DNA of 64,000 bases from Glycine soja. Its lineage: Eukaryota; Streptophyta; Magnoliopsida; Fabales; Fabaceae. Under the pieces are notes generated by a model. That model was not told the DNA's origin. It saw only the letters and a list, made by a program, of their open reading frames with translations, and made no database searches. How positions within the stretch are numbered: the stretch's first letter is position 1; each line of letters starts with the position of its first letter. The DNA lies in the NCBI RefSeq assembly GCF_004193775.1, contig NC_041021.1, positions 14,589,198-14,653,197 of the forward strand, in the 5' to 3' direction. Of the stretch, positions 54,701-64,000 are shown one piece after another. The position numbers and the translations under genes are program-made.

Positions 54701-56503
54701 CATAAAAAAAAAAGAGAAGAAAAAAAAACAAACAAGAAAAAGAAATAAACAAATAAAAAAAAAAGGAAACAGAGAGAAAAAAGAAAAATAAGTTGTCTAG
54801 CTGAAAAACCAACATGCTTTTGAAAAGAGATGACTTCCAACCTTTCTTTAAAGAAAATTCGCTGATCATAGCTAGTTTTTGAAAAAATGTGTGTACACCT
54901 GAAGGGTGAATGCTGTGAAAATTTTCCCGGACGCCCAAAATGGACTCGGATGAATGCGCAAATGGATAAAAGAACATATTTTGGAAACATTGGGTTGATT
55001 TAAAATAGAGGAAATGAATCCTGAGCCCTAGCATCACATGACCATAAAAATTTGACACTTGAGCATCCACATAGGTGCATGCATGACCAGTTTTGCATAA
55101 AATTTCCAAATCATCATTTTTGCATTTGTGTCATGGAAATAATGTGGGGCATCCTTTTTATCCTTGAACCGAACCAAACCCTGACATGTATCATGCCTAG
55201 CCATTCTACAAGTCTTGAGCCAAAATCCTGACTCACCATAAACCTTGACCCAGGGTGAGAATGTCAATCCTTACCCTCGGAAGCAAAAAAAAGGAAAGAA
55301 GGAAAATTTCCAATCAAAGAGAAAGCAAAAAAAGAAAAGAAGGAAAATTCCCAATCAAAGAGTGGGAGAAAGCAAAAAGAAAAGAAAGAAAATTCCCAAC
55401 CAAAGAATGGGAGAAAGTAAAAAAGGAAGAAGAAGAAGGAAAGAAAGCTCCTGATCAGGGATCGAAGGAGAAACCAGAAGAAATGTGCTGAGAGGTCTTT
55501 GGACCGGACAATATCTGAACAATACAGAATTGTCACCAAATGAACAAAAAAAGAAGGAAAGGAAACCACGACCTAAAATGGTCTTCTCCCTTTGATTACC
55601 AACCAAAATCCCGTGCGCTAGCGACTTTTTTTTTTCTCGCCCCGCACTAAACAAAAAAAAACGGAAAAAGAAAAAGCCAGAAAAATCAAAGGCCAAAAAA
55701 ACACAAAAGCCGAAAAAAAAAACCACCAAAAGAACCCATTCCCGAGGGAAGTCCTATTTGATCCATGATCACGCATGTAATTTTTGATTTGATAGGAAAT
55801 AATTTGCAAAGTCAAGTCATGACATATCTATTGTTCGGAATTAGGATGAAACACTTACCTGTGCGAGATTGATACACTTTGAGTGGATTTCTTCTATTTT
55901 TGTCGAACCCAGTGTTTCCTCTAAATGGTCATTTAGAAACGAAATGCTAACATCCAAAATCTCATTTATGGTTATGGGAGATTTCATCAGCAGACTCTCC
56001 TTCCCCGGTAGACGCATTGTTTTTCACTCAAAAAAGCATATGCTGCCCTAAATCAGTTGGAATATTTGTCTCTTTGCTAAAGCATGTTTGCATTTTAGCG
56101 AAGAAAACACCGAGACTTTTTCAAGTCTCACAAGTTATCCAGAACTACGTAGGTCTGAGTTCCTCATTGGAGGATACGTAGGAGCAAGAGCCTCGCTTTT
56201 GTCGACCACACCGCCTTTTGTTGCCATGACTCAAGAGCTGGTAGCCCGCGGAGACACCTTACGGTTATCCGCACCTCGTCATTCAGTGATCCCAAGTGTG
56301 ATTGACGAGCAGAGACCAATATGGTCATCTGCGCCCTTTCCGGAGATGTCAGCATTTTCCGATGGAGACTTTTCAAGTCTCACAAGTTATCAAGAACTAC
56401 GTAGGTCTGAATTCCTCATTGGAGGATACGTAGGAGCAAGAGCCTTGCTTTTGTCGGCCGCCCCATAATCTTTGTCATACTGACCCTGAGGTCATGTGAC
56501 GTG
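54701..56503 (+). other. S 3' non-coding zone
   Basis: Matches E1 3740-5159. Unlike E1 it holds two copies of the CTACGTA/TACGTAG hairpin module (56142 and 56394), separated by a block with CTCGTCA/TGACGAG and GCAGAGACC/GGTC..TCTGC stems (56276-56332). Low-complexity A/G stretches produce spurious ORFs. Confidence 0.65.
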
Positions 56504-57376
56504 CACCCTTGTATCATCCAGAGGCGGCGGGCCCGATGATACGCGGAGATACCTTACGGTTATCCGCACCCTTTTGTCATCCAGAGGCGGCGGGCCCGAT
56601 GACAAGCAGAGACCAAGTTTGGTCATTCTGCACCCTTGTATCATCCAGAGGCGGCGGGCCCGATGATACGCGGAGATACCTTACGGTTATCCGCACCCTT
56701 TTGTCATCCAGAGGCGGCGGGCCCGATGACAAGCAGAGACCAAGTTTGGTCATTCTGCACCCTTGTATCATCCAGAGGCGGCGGGCCCGATGATACGCGG
56801 AGATACCTTACGGTTATCCGCACCCTTTTGTCATCAAGAGGCGGCGGGCCCGATGACAAGCAGAGACCAAGTTTGGTCATTCTGCACCCTTGTATCATCC
56901 AGAGGCGGCGGGCCCGATGATACGCGGAGATACCTTACGGTTATCCGCACCCTTGTATCATCCAGAGGCGGCGGGCCCGATGATACGCGGAGATACCTTA
57001 CGGTTATCCGCACCCTTTTGTCATCCAGAGGCGGCGGGCCCGATGACAAGCAGAGACCAAGTTTGGTCATTCTGCACCCTTGTATCATCCAGAGGCGGCG
57101 GGCCCGATGATACGCGGAGATACCTTACGGTTATTCGCACCCTTTTGTCATCCAGAGGCGGCGGGCCCGATGACAAGCAGAGACCAAGTTTGGTCATTCT
57201 GCACCCTTGTATCATCCAGAGGCGGCGGGCCCGATGATACGCGGAGATACCTTACGGTTATCCGCACCCTTTTGTCATCCAGAGGCGGCGGGCCCGATGA
57301 CAAGCAGAGACCAAATTTGGTCATTCTGCACCCTTGTATCATCCAGAGGCGGCGGGCCTGATGATACGCGGAAATA
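56504..57376 (+). repeat. 127-bp tandem array of alternating stem-loops in S (14 hairpins)
   Basis: Same unit as 5160-5909 with the same two arm types. Fourteen loop cores are counted by eye against twelve in E1. Here two GTATCATC-type half-units sit side by side (about 56890-56985), with correct pairing. One arm change (CATCAAG at about 56833) is unpaired. Confidence 0.92.
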
Positions 57377-57540
57377 CCCGAGTGGTTATCCGTATAAACA
57401 TTCTTTTGCTATCTGTAAGACAGAACGCTTGATAGCATGCAGAGACTGACATAGTCTTCTGCACCTTTTGTTCCTCCGGGAACAACAAGTCATTTACATG
57501 CGGAAATTTCATGGTAACCCGCGACTCTCGTCAACCGAGA

Positions 57541-57940
57541 GGAGCGAAATTAGTGTCATACACTGATTTTCGTCCGGGGACCTTTGCTTGATGACATGCG
57601 ACCATTCTTTTGTCCTTGTGAGGTGCTTGGCATCCATCATTAGGCAATTTGTGAAATTCTAGGAACGACAAGTCATGGTCACCCGCGACTCTCGTCAACC
57701 GAGAGGAGCGAAATTAGTGTCATACACTGATTTTCGTCCGGGGACCTTTGCTTGATGACATGCGACCATTCTTTGGTCCTTGTGAGGTGCTTGGCACCCA
57801 TCATTAGGCAATTTGTGATATTCTGGGAACAACAAGTCATTTGCATGTGGAGATTTTATGGTCACCCGCGACTCTCGTCAAATCGAGAGGAACGAAATTA
57901 GTGTCTTATCTTTACTTTCCTTTTATCTCCAATAAAAGAC
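57541..57940 (+). repeat. Two duplicated LTR heads upstream of the S polypurine tract
   Basis: The first about 110-130 bp of the LTR (tgtcatacactgattttcgt, then ccggggacctttgcttgatg) occurs at 57556 and 57718, each followed by the CTCTCG/CGAGAG hairpin block. Only then come the true polypurine tract and LTR. The joint gaaattagtgtcatacac is the one that forms the start of the E1 LTR at 6083. Confidence 0.88.
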
Positions 57941-57957
57941 AAGTAAAGAGGGGCAAC
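57941..57957 (+). other. Polypurine tract of S
   Basis: AAGTAAAGAGGGGCAAC immediately before TGTCATACCC; same wording as in H1 (14949-14965). Confidence 0.85.
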
Positions 57958-60169
57958 TGTCATACCCTAATTTCGTCCGGGGACCTTTGCTTGATGACAT
58001 GCGACCTTTCTTTGGTCCTTGTGAGGTGCTTGGCACCCATCATTAGGCAATTTGTGAAATTCCAGGACATGCCGGAAAACCAAAAAATATTGATGCACAA
58101 TCCGTAAGTTTCCGTGACACACCGGAAATCAAATGGAAGCATCGTTGCATAATTAAGTGAGGTTCCGTAACATTCCGTAAGTCAAAAGGGGGATGATTAT
58201 GTAATCCGCAAGGTTCCGTAACATTACGGAAAGAAAACAAGTATCGTTACGAGATTCGTAAGTTTCCGTAACTTTACGAAAAAAGAATCACCAAAAAAGG
58301 TAAGGGGGTGAACTTATCAAGATAGGGGTGTAAATAGCAATTCAAATCTAGGCCCTTCTAGAACATTTTGGAAGTTGGGTTGCTTAAGGAGGAAGCAACT
58401 GGGCGGCAAGCTCCTCCACGTTTTTGAAAAATGGTTTTCGGGGCTTCCGCGGCTTCCGTAATACTTCCGTAAAATTTCCGAAAACCTTGGGTAAGCATAT
58501 TCCACTTAACATTGGTAAAAGGGAAAAGAAAAAAGATGAAAATCAAATTCGAAAACAGTTCCGTAAGGCTTCCGTAACTTTTCCGTAAAATACGAAAAGG
58601 GGGGTGAACTTAGTAATTCGGGTGCGCTTAGAAATCTTCTTCATTAAGTCTTTGGGCGGCAAGCACCTCCTTTTTTTTCTATAAATAGGGGAGGGGGGAG
58701 CTGTTTCAAAATGTTCAAGACCCCTTTGGCTATGCATTTCGGCTATTTTGGGCAAAAAACACGTTTTCGTGAAGAAAAATCAAGTCGAAGTACTTCCGAA
58801 ACGCTTCCGTAAGCGATTCTGTGGAAATTCTTCATCGTTCTTCGTCGTTCTTCACCGTTCTTCATCCGTTCTTCGTTCGTTCTTCGTTCTTCAACGGGTA
58901 AGTTTTCGAATTCGAGACTTTCAATTCATTTCTTGTTTTGTGTACTTTCACTTTAATTTCGTTTACTTTCAGTTTTCTTTTCTTCCGTTTTTAACGTGCT
59001 TTAACCATTTATTTAAGCCGTTTTCTCGTCTAATAAATGATAAAATGAATTTCAACCGATCATTTGTGTTGTAATCTCGTTTAATCACTGTTAAAACGAA
59101 ATCTAACCGATCGTTCACGCTATAACCTCGGTTAAACCAAAAAAAGTAAAATAATAATAAAATAATCAAAATATCTTGAAAAATAATAATAAAATAATCA
59201 AAATATCTTTGAATAAAATAATAAAAAAAATCAATCGGACGTTTTTCTTTGGAAGTTTCCTTGAATGAATTGATTAATAAACCAAAGTGAAACTAAGACT
59301 AAAATCAACTCACAAATCAAGTTTTTTTTCCGAAAAATCACTAAGAACCGTTTTAAGGTCCAGCGCCTTAAACGGTCCTCTTTGCTTTTATCGGTTAACA
59401 TGGACCGTTCAAAAGCATAAAATCAACATGTGACTTTACCGCTTTTGCAAGAACTACGTAGGTCTGATTTCCTCATCGCAATTGAGGATACGTAGGAGCA
59501 AAAGCCCCGCTTTTGTCGACCACCCCAAGAGATCGTTAATGGTCCAATGCCTTAACGTTTCTCTCCTTTCAAAAACAAGAGGTCGTTAATGGTCCAATGC
59601 CTTAATGTTTCTCTCCTTTCAAAAACAAGAGATCGTTAATGGTCCAACGCCTTAACGTTTCTCATCTTTCAAAATCAAAAGACCGTTTAATGGTCCAACA
59701 CCTTAAATGACCTTTTGTTCAATAAAAACATATTTTACAAAAAAGAAAAAAACAACTTAACCAAACACTTTGTTCCAAAAGAACTACGTAGGCTGATTTT
59801 CTCATCCCAAATTGAGGAATACGTAGGAGCAAAGGGAAACACCCTTGTCGACCACAAAAAGAGAAAATATAAAAAGGGTATGAAGGATATAGAGACATAA
59901 AAAGGGAACATAAAAAATCAAAGTCATGTTTGCACATTCGATTAAAGGCTGCCGTCCCTTGGGGCGGACGTGTGGGGTGCTAATACCTTCCCCGTGCGTA
60001 AATACAACTCCCGAACCTTTCACTTAAAAGTTCGTAGATCGCGTCTTTTCCGGTTTTTCCGACGTTTTCCTCAAATAAACGTTGGTGGCGACTCCGCGCG
60101 TATTCCTTTCGTGGAACACGCATCCCGCGAGTCACGCGTCGCCCTCCCGCCGAAGGGTAGGTTGCGACA
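57958..60169 (+). mobile_element. 3' LTR of S (2212 bp, complete)
   Basis: TGTCATACCCTAATTTCGTC ... GGGTAGGTTGCGACA, followed by target duplication GTAGC. TATA 58680-58687, GGGTAAGT donor (GT at 58898), four AAGGTCC/ATGGTCC hairpin units (59345-59710) and two CTACGTAG modules (59453, 59782). Confidence 0.93.
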
Positions 60170-60355
60170 GTAGCCATAACCCCAGCCAAGGTTCCTCAAC
60201 TGCAATTTTTCCAAGGATACAACTTGAACGCAACACGTGCTTATCATGGAGGAGTTCCGGGGCATTCCATTGAGCATTGTATGACCCTGAAACATAAGGT
60301 GCAAAATCTGATTGATGTAGGCTGGCTAAAATTTGAGGAGGATAATCGCTTGTGA
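60170..60355 (+). pseudogene. P gag, segment 4 (C-terminus)
   Basis: Resumes after S: TLAK-type start, then NATRAYHGGVPGHSIEHCMT (about 60229-60288) and VQNLIDVGWLKFEEDNRL, ending TGA at about 60353. It corresponds to S 50640-50825. One Cys of the C.CH cluster reads Tyr here. Confidence 0.8.
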
Positions 60356-61214
60356 ATTCTGATGTTGGCAAGCGACACTATGCATGGGGCAATTTGAAGG
60401 TTGTTGTTAGATGTCTCCAATGACTCATTAGGATTTTCAAGTTTATGCCATTACTGTAAACAACATTCATAATGCTAATAATATGGATAAGTTTGATGTC
60501 CTTGTCTCATTCTCTCACAATTACATCTTTGCTTATTTAACTTTCACTGGAATGTGAATGTAAGCTGTTGGTTTCTTTGCTCAAGTGACTTGCGCTCCTG
60601 AGTTGATCTCCAAGTCTGTTCAATCATATACTGCTCGTTCTATACATTTGGTAGGGGTGTCATAAATGACAAGTAAAGCAAAAAAAGAACAGAAAAAACT
60701 TTGATTGACTATGTTACAAATCAAAATAAGAAGTACAAACATTCATGTGACCTCATTTTATCGTTCTTAAAAGTTGTCTTTTTGAGAGAAAAATGAGTTA
60801 TCAAGAACAAGAGCCATTTGACTTAAACTGTCAATTGAAAATATTTTAAATATTTCTCGTCCTTGAAAATTCATTTTCGAGAATTTGCATAGTTTCTTTC
60901 ATTTTTTCTTACTACAAGGTCGTGAAAAAAGACAACAATGAATACCTTAGAGCACTATACTGGGGCAATGAGAGGCACCATGCATAAGCCTTAAGCGAAC
61001 CTAGGGGCAGATTAAAAGTTCTCACTCGATAGGTTGAAAACTCGAAAGGGCGGCCTATATAAAATTTAGGGTTGATATAAAATAAATAAAAAATCAGGGG
61101 CGTGTTATTAAGGTTTTATCCCAAAATCCAAACTACAAAAGGATCCAAGTCAAGATTTGAAATGACACATGGCCATGTTTCAAAATCCCAAACACTAGTT
61201 TATCCTTTGTTACC
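60356..61214 (+). other. P post-gag tail
   Basis: Non-coding; collinear with S 50870-52200 (minus the copia LTR) and H1 9043-9520. Ends at TTACC where the next element begins. Confidence 0.65.
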
Positions 61215-62443
61215 TGTTCGGCTTTCGGCAAGTGCATCGAATTGCACAAGTAGTATAAAACGGTAAGAACCGAGTATCGAACACTCGGGGAACTTGTGTT
61301 ATTTGGTAAGCTATTTCAGCAAATAGGCGTCTACTGTGTAAAAGTAAGTGTGAATATCAAAAAGTGTATAATCTTGATCAAGCCCGGTCCGCAGATTCCT
61401 CTTGTAAGACTAAACTTAACCAAGACCGCATTAAGACACACATACTCAACTAACTTATCGCACCCCGATTCCTCGTGAAAGCACGACAACTCAGTCCTGC
61501 ACTATCAAGGACTTTAGAGTCAGACCAATTTCCACTGTTGAATGACCCTAACAAAGCATGCATCTACGTGATCAAGGTAAAGGCATATTTGAATGAAAAG
61601 CAGATAGCATAGAGAACACACAAAACATCATTAAATAGATAGAAATATATTTATATCAAGTACCTACAGGGAAGATCCAACATATGATTTAGCTTTCCAT
61701 ACCAAGAAGCCTTCTTAACAACAAAGAGAAGAACAAGATGAAAGATTGAAAAAATACAAGTGGTGAGGATGTCTCCTTCACCTCTAGGATCTCACAATCA
61801 CTCACAAACTCATCTCAAGCTCTCAAACCGGCTCCTGCTTCAAGCTCTGGTCTCTGCAGATCTTCACACAGCAGAATCTCTCAAAACTCTCTGGAACTTG
61901 GACCTTTCTCTGTCTAGAAACCCTAGACATGCAAAGCTTTGAATCCCAGTCCAAACTCTCTTCACAAAATCTGATTTCAGGCTTAAATAGGTGGCCTTGT
62001 TCGTGCTCGTGCACTTAGCGCACGTATGGACCGCTTAGCACACGTTAGTGATTTTTGGCTTAGCGCGCCTTTCTCACTTAGCGGATGAACTAAAGCGGTG
62101 CACTTAGAGAGATGAAGCGGTGCGCTTAGCGAACCTGTACATCTCATCTTCTTCTAGATTCTTCCTCGCGCTTAGCCTAGGAGTGTTGCGCTTAGCGGAT
62201 GCTCACTAAGCCAACATATTGGCTTAGCGAGAAGGTGAAAACAGCCTTTTCCAAAGCTTGCCTAATTAACCTAAAATTGAGAGAAAATGATTATTAAACA
62301 CAAAAAATGAAAATAATAAGTATTTATTACCTATACTTAACAGAAAATACTTATAACATTACAAAATAACCATAAATTGGGAGAGTTTGATACAATTTAT
62401 ACAAGTTTTATACACAAAAGTTAGTCATTTTCACCGACTAACA
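61215..62443 (-). mobile_element. LTR of TGTTAGTCG gypsy family (1229 bp), 3' LTR of a minus-strand element
   Basis: The minus strand opens TGTTAGTCGGTGAAAATGAC at 62443 and closes ...AAAGCCGAACA at 61215. Unlike its two solo relatives it keeps an adjoining polypurine tract and internal sequence on its right, so it belongs to a larger element continuing off the window. Left flank TTACC (61210-61214) is the expected target duplication. Contains the CGCTTAGC octamers (62010-62230). Confidence 0.85.
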
Positions 62444-62866
62444 ACTCCCCCAAATTTACAGTTTTGCTTGTCCTCAAGCAAAAAGAGAACAAATCACTTG
62501 TGCTCGAGTGATAATGACATGCAGTGACTATGTACAAAGGTGTATGCTACAAAGTGACTGATTGCATGATAAGAGAATGGAGTAAAATGCCCTAATCACT
62601 TGTCTTTCACAAGGTATGCAGTTATCCAAAGAGAAGAATAAATTGTAACCTGAACAGATAGATGAAGTTAGGAATAAGACAGATATCAAGGGAAGTAGCT
62701 TAAACCATAGTCTCATGGCTACTGTTTCACTCAAGCACAAGTGTTTAAGCTATTCATTAATAACAACTAGTAAGAGGTCCAATCTTTGAATTTCATCTCA
62801 TGCCATAAAGTCAGAAATGTATAAACAGAATCAGAAGGACTTTCTCAGGTTTGTAGTGAGGCTTGG
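62444..62866 (-). mobile_element. Internal 3' end of the TGTTAGTCG element, with polypurine tract
   Basis: The minus strand reads GACAAGCAAAACTGTAAATT and then TGGGGGAGT directly against the LTR; AATTTGGGGGAGT (62444-62456) is the polypurine tract. The rest is non-coding and is cut at 62867 by element B. Confidence 0.7.
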
Positions 62867-64000
62867 TGTCATACCCTAATTTCTTCCGAGGACCGTTGTT
62901 TGGTGGCATGCAACTTTGTTTGACCACTTCGAGGTACTTGGCACCCATCGTTAGGCAATTCGTGAAGTTCCGTGACATGCCAGAAATCAAAAGAAAGCAT
63001 CGTTAAACAATTCGTGAGGTTCCGTAATATTCTGGAAGTCAAAAAAAAGGGGATGGTTGCGTAATCCGTAAAGTTTTGTGACATTACGGAAAGAAAACAA
63101 GTATCGTTACGTAATCCGTAAGTTTCCGTAACGTTACGGAAAAAGAATCAACAAATAAGGGGGTGAACTTATCAAGATAGGTGTGTAAATAGCAATTCGA
63201 ATCTAGGCCCTTCCGGAACATTTTGGAAGTTGGGTTGCTTAAGGAGGAAGCAACTGGGCGGCAAGCTCCTCCACGTTTTTGAAAAATGGTTTCTGGGGCT
63301 TCCGTGGCTTCCGTAAAATTTCTGAAAATCTTGGCTAAGCATATTCCACTTAACATTGGTGAAAGGGAAGAGAAAAAAGATGAAAATCAAATCCGAAACA
63401 CTTCCGTAAGGCTTCCGTAACTTTTCCATAAAATACAAAAAAGGGGGTGAACTTAGTAATTCGGGTGCGCTTAGAAATCTTCTTCATTAAGTCTCTGGGC
63501 GGCAAGCACCTCTCTTTTTTCCTATAAATAGGGGAGGGGGGAGCTGTTTCAAAATGTTCAAGACCCCTTGGCTATGCATTTCGGCTATTTTGGGCAAAAA
63601 ACACGTTTTCGTGAAGAAAAATCGAGTCGAAGTGCTTCCGTAGCGCCTCCGTAAGCGATTCTGTGGAAATTCTTCATCGTTCTTCGTCGTTCTTCACCGT
63701 TCTTCGTTCGTTCTTCGTTCTTCAACGGGTAAGTTTTCGAATCCGAGACTTTCAATTCATTTCTTGTTTTGTGTACATTCAGTTTAATTTCGTTTACTTT
63801 CAGTTTTCTTTTCTTCCGTTTTTAACGTGCTTAAGTCATTTTCTCGCCTAATCAAAAAATAAAATAAATTTCCACCGATCATTTGAATTGTAACATCCGT
63901 TAATTTCTGTTAAAATGAAATTCGATCGTTCGGTCATGCCGTAACCACGTTGGAAACCAAAAAGTGGTAAAATAATAATATAATAATCAAAAATATCTTT
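62867..64000 (+). mobile_element. Element B: TGTCATACCC LTR, incomplete at window end
   Basis: TGTCATACCCTAATTTCTTC start; closely matches the S LTR (shared segment 63140-63830), with TATA at 63523 and GGGTAAGT (GT at 63729). Left flank CTTGG is the candidate target duplication. Whether it is a 5' LTR or a solo LTR cannot be seen. Confidence 0.85.
63523..63530 (+). promoter_or_regulatory. TATA box of the B LTR
   Basis: TATAAATA followed by GGGGAGGGGG, as in S. Confidence 0.7.

Larger units (their letters stand above)
43422..60169 (+). mobile_element. Element S: complete 16.7-kb non-autonomous Ogre-like element, TSD GTAGC
   Basis: 5' LTR 43422-45584 (3' end lost), leader, ORF1 relic, gag relic, copia solo LTR insertion, hairpin array, accessory-ORF relic, 127-bp array, polypurine tract and complete 3' LTR 57958-60169. 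Perfect target duplication GTAGC at 43417-43421 and 60170-60174. No RT, RNase H or integrase anywhere between gag and the accessory-ORF relic. The two LTRs align with only a handful of differences over about 2.16 kb (for example 43893-43901 vs 58419-58437, a T-run indel near 44789, single indels near 45258 and 45275), so insertion was recent although the genes are old wrecks. Confidence 0.92.
29422..61214 (+). mobile_element. Element P: gag-only Ogre-like element, split by three nested insertions, 3' end missing
   Basis: The 5' LTR (29422-30661) is followed by a PBS and a leader. A single gag gene then continues across the insertions: 32041-32178, 35524-36485, 42969-43421, 60170-60355. A post-gag tail runs to 61214, where another gypsy LTR cuts in. 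Removing the three insertions gives a sequence collinear with S 48190-51230, including correct joins at each target site. The leader lacks the ORF1 that S has. No pol is seen. The LTR is inserted in the PF04195-like ORF (left flank TAACC). It is the host for most of the right half of the window. Confidence 0.8.

Noticed and set aside
54654..55729. Phe/Leu/Ser-rich minus-strand ORFs resembling membrane proteins (also 4099-4476 and 9562-9805)
   Set aside because: Reverse reading of A/G-rich low-complexity tracts in non-coding DNA; no conserved start or domain.

Overview
The window looks like pericentromeric or other repeat-rich plant DNA from a legume, most likely soybean (Glycine). The basis is the recognisable soybean Ty3/gypsy families: long LTRs opening TGTCATACCCTAATTTC and closing GGTTGCGACA, the CTCGCCTGGGCGAG motif, and Ogre/Tat-type gag and integrase. 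I recognise no host gene, tRNA or rRNA. Almost every base outside about 24.3-27.6 kb can be assigned to an LTR retrotransposon, a solo LTR or a tandem repeat inside one.

Left block (1-24.3 kb). Element E1 (1-7734, 5' part off the window) supplies an intact Ogre/Tat integrase end, an intact accessory ORF of the putative plant transposon protein type (2148-3398), a 127-bp hairpin array and a 3' LTR (6083-7734). E1 sits in H1 (7735-14965), a gag-bearing relative, which also holds a 2.9-kb solo LTR (10936-13863, TSD TGTTT) and its own hairpin minisatellite. H1 abuts element C, a minus-strand Tat-like gypsy element: LTR and PBS near 23.8 kb, then gag, protease, RT, RNase H and integrase down to 17280, then a 48-bp minisatellite and a plus-strand (antisense) accessory ORF fragment at 15.1-15.5 kb. 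A solo LTR (18844-20299, TSD CGTAC) splits its RNase H.

Middle (24.3-29.4 kb). AT-rich DNA with a Stowaway-like MITE, then a decayed plus-strand accessory ORF of the gypsy-type transposon protein class, cut at 29422.

Right block (29422-64000). Element P (5' LTR 29422-30661, tRNA-Arg-like PBS) has a gag-like gene broken by three insertions: a solo LTR with a second solo LTR inside it (32179-35523, TSD GTCAA), a degenerate 6.5-kb gypsy element G (36486-42968), and S (43422-60169, TSD GTAGC). P's tail is cut at 61215 by a minus-strand gypsy LTR whose internal region is in turn entered at 62867 by another TGTCATACCC LTR (B). S has near-identical LTRs, a decayed ORF1 and gag, no pol, and an accessory-ORF relic. 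It fits a non-autonomous partner of an E1-like autonomous element, a relationship described in soybean for the SARE/SNRE families.

The most unusual pattern is that every related element carries, in its 3' non-coding zone and LTRs, tandem arrays of short stem-loops. Loops stay nearly constant while the two stem arms change together (compensatory pairs). Several unlinked arrays share this architecture without sharing sequence, which suggests selection for structure or hairpin-templated repair during reverse transcription.
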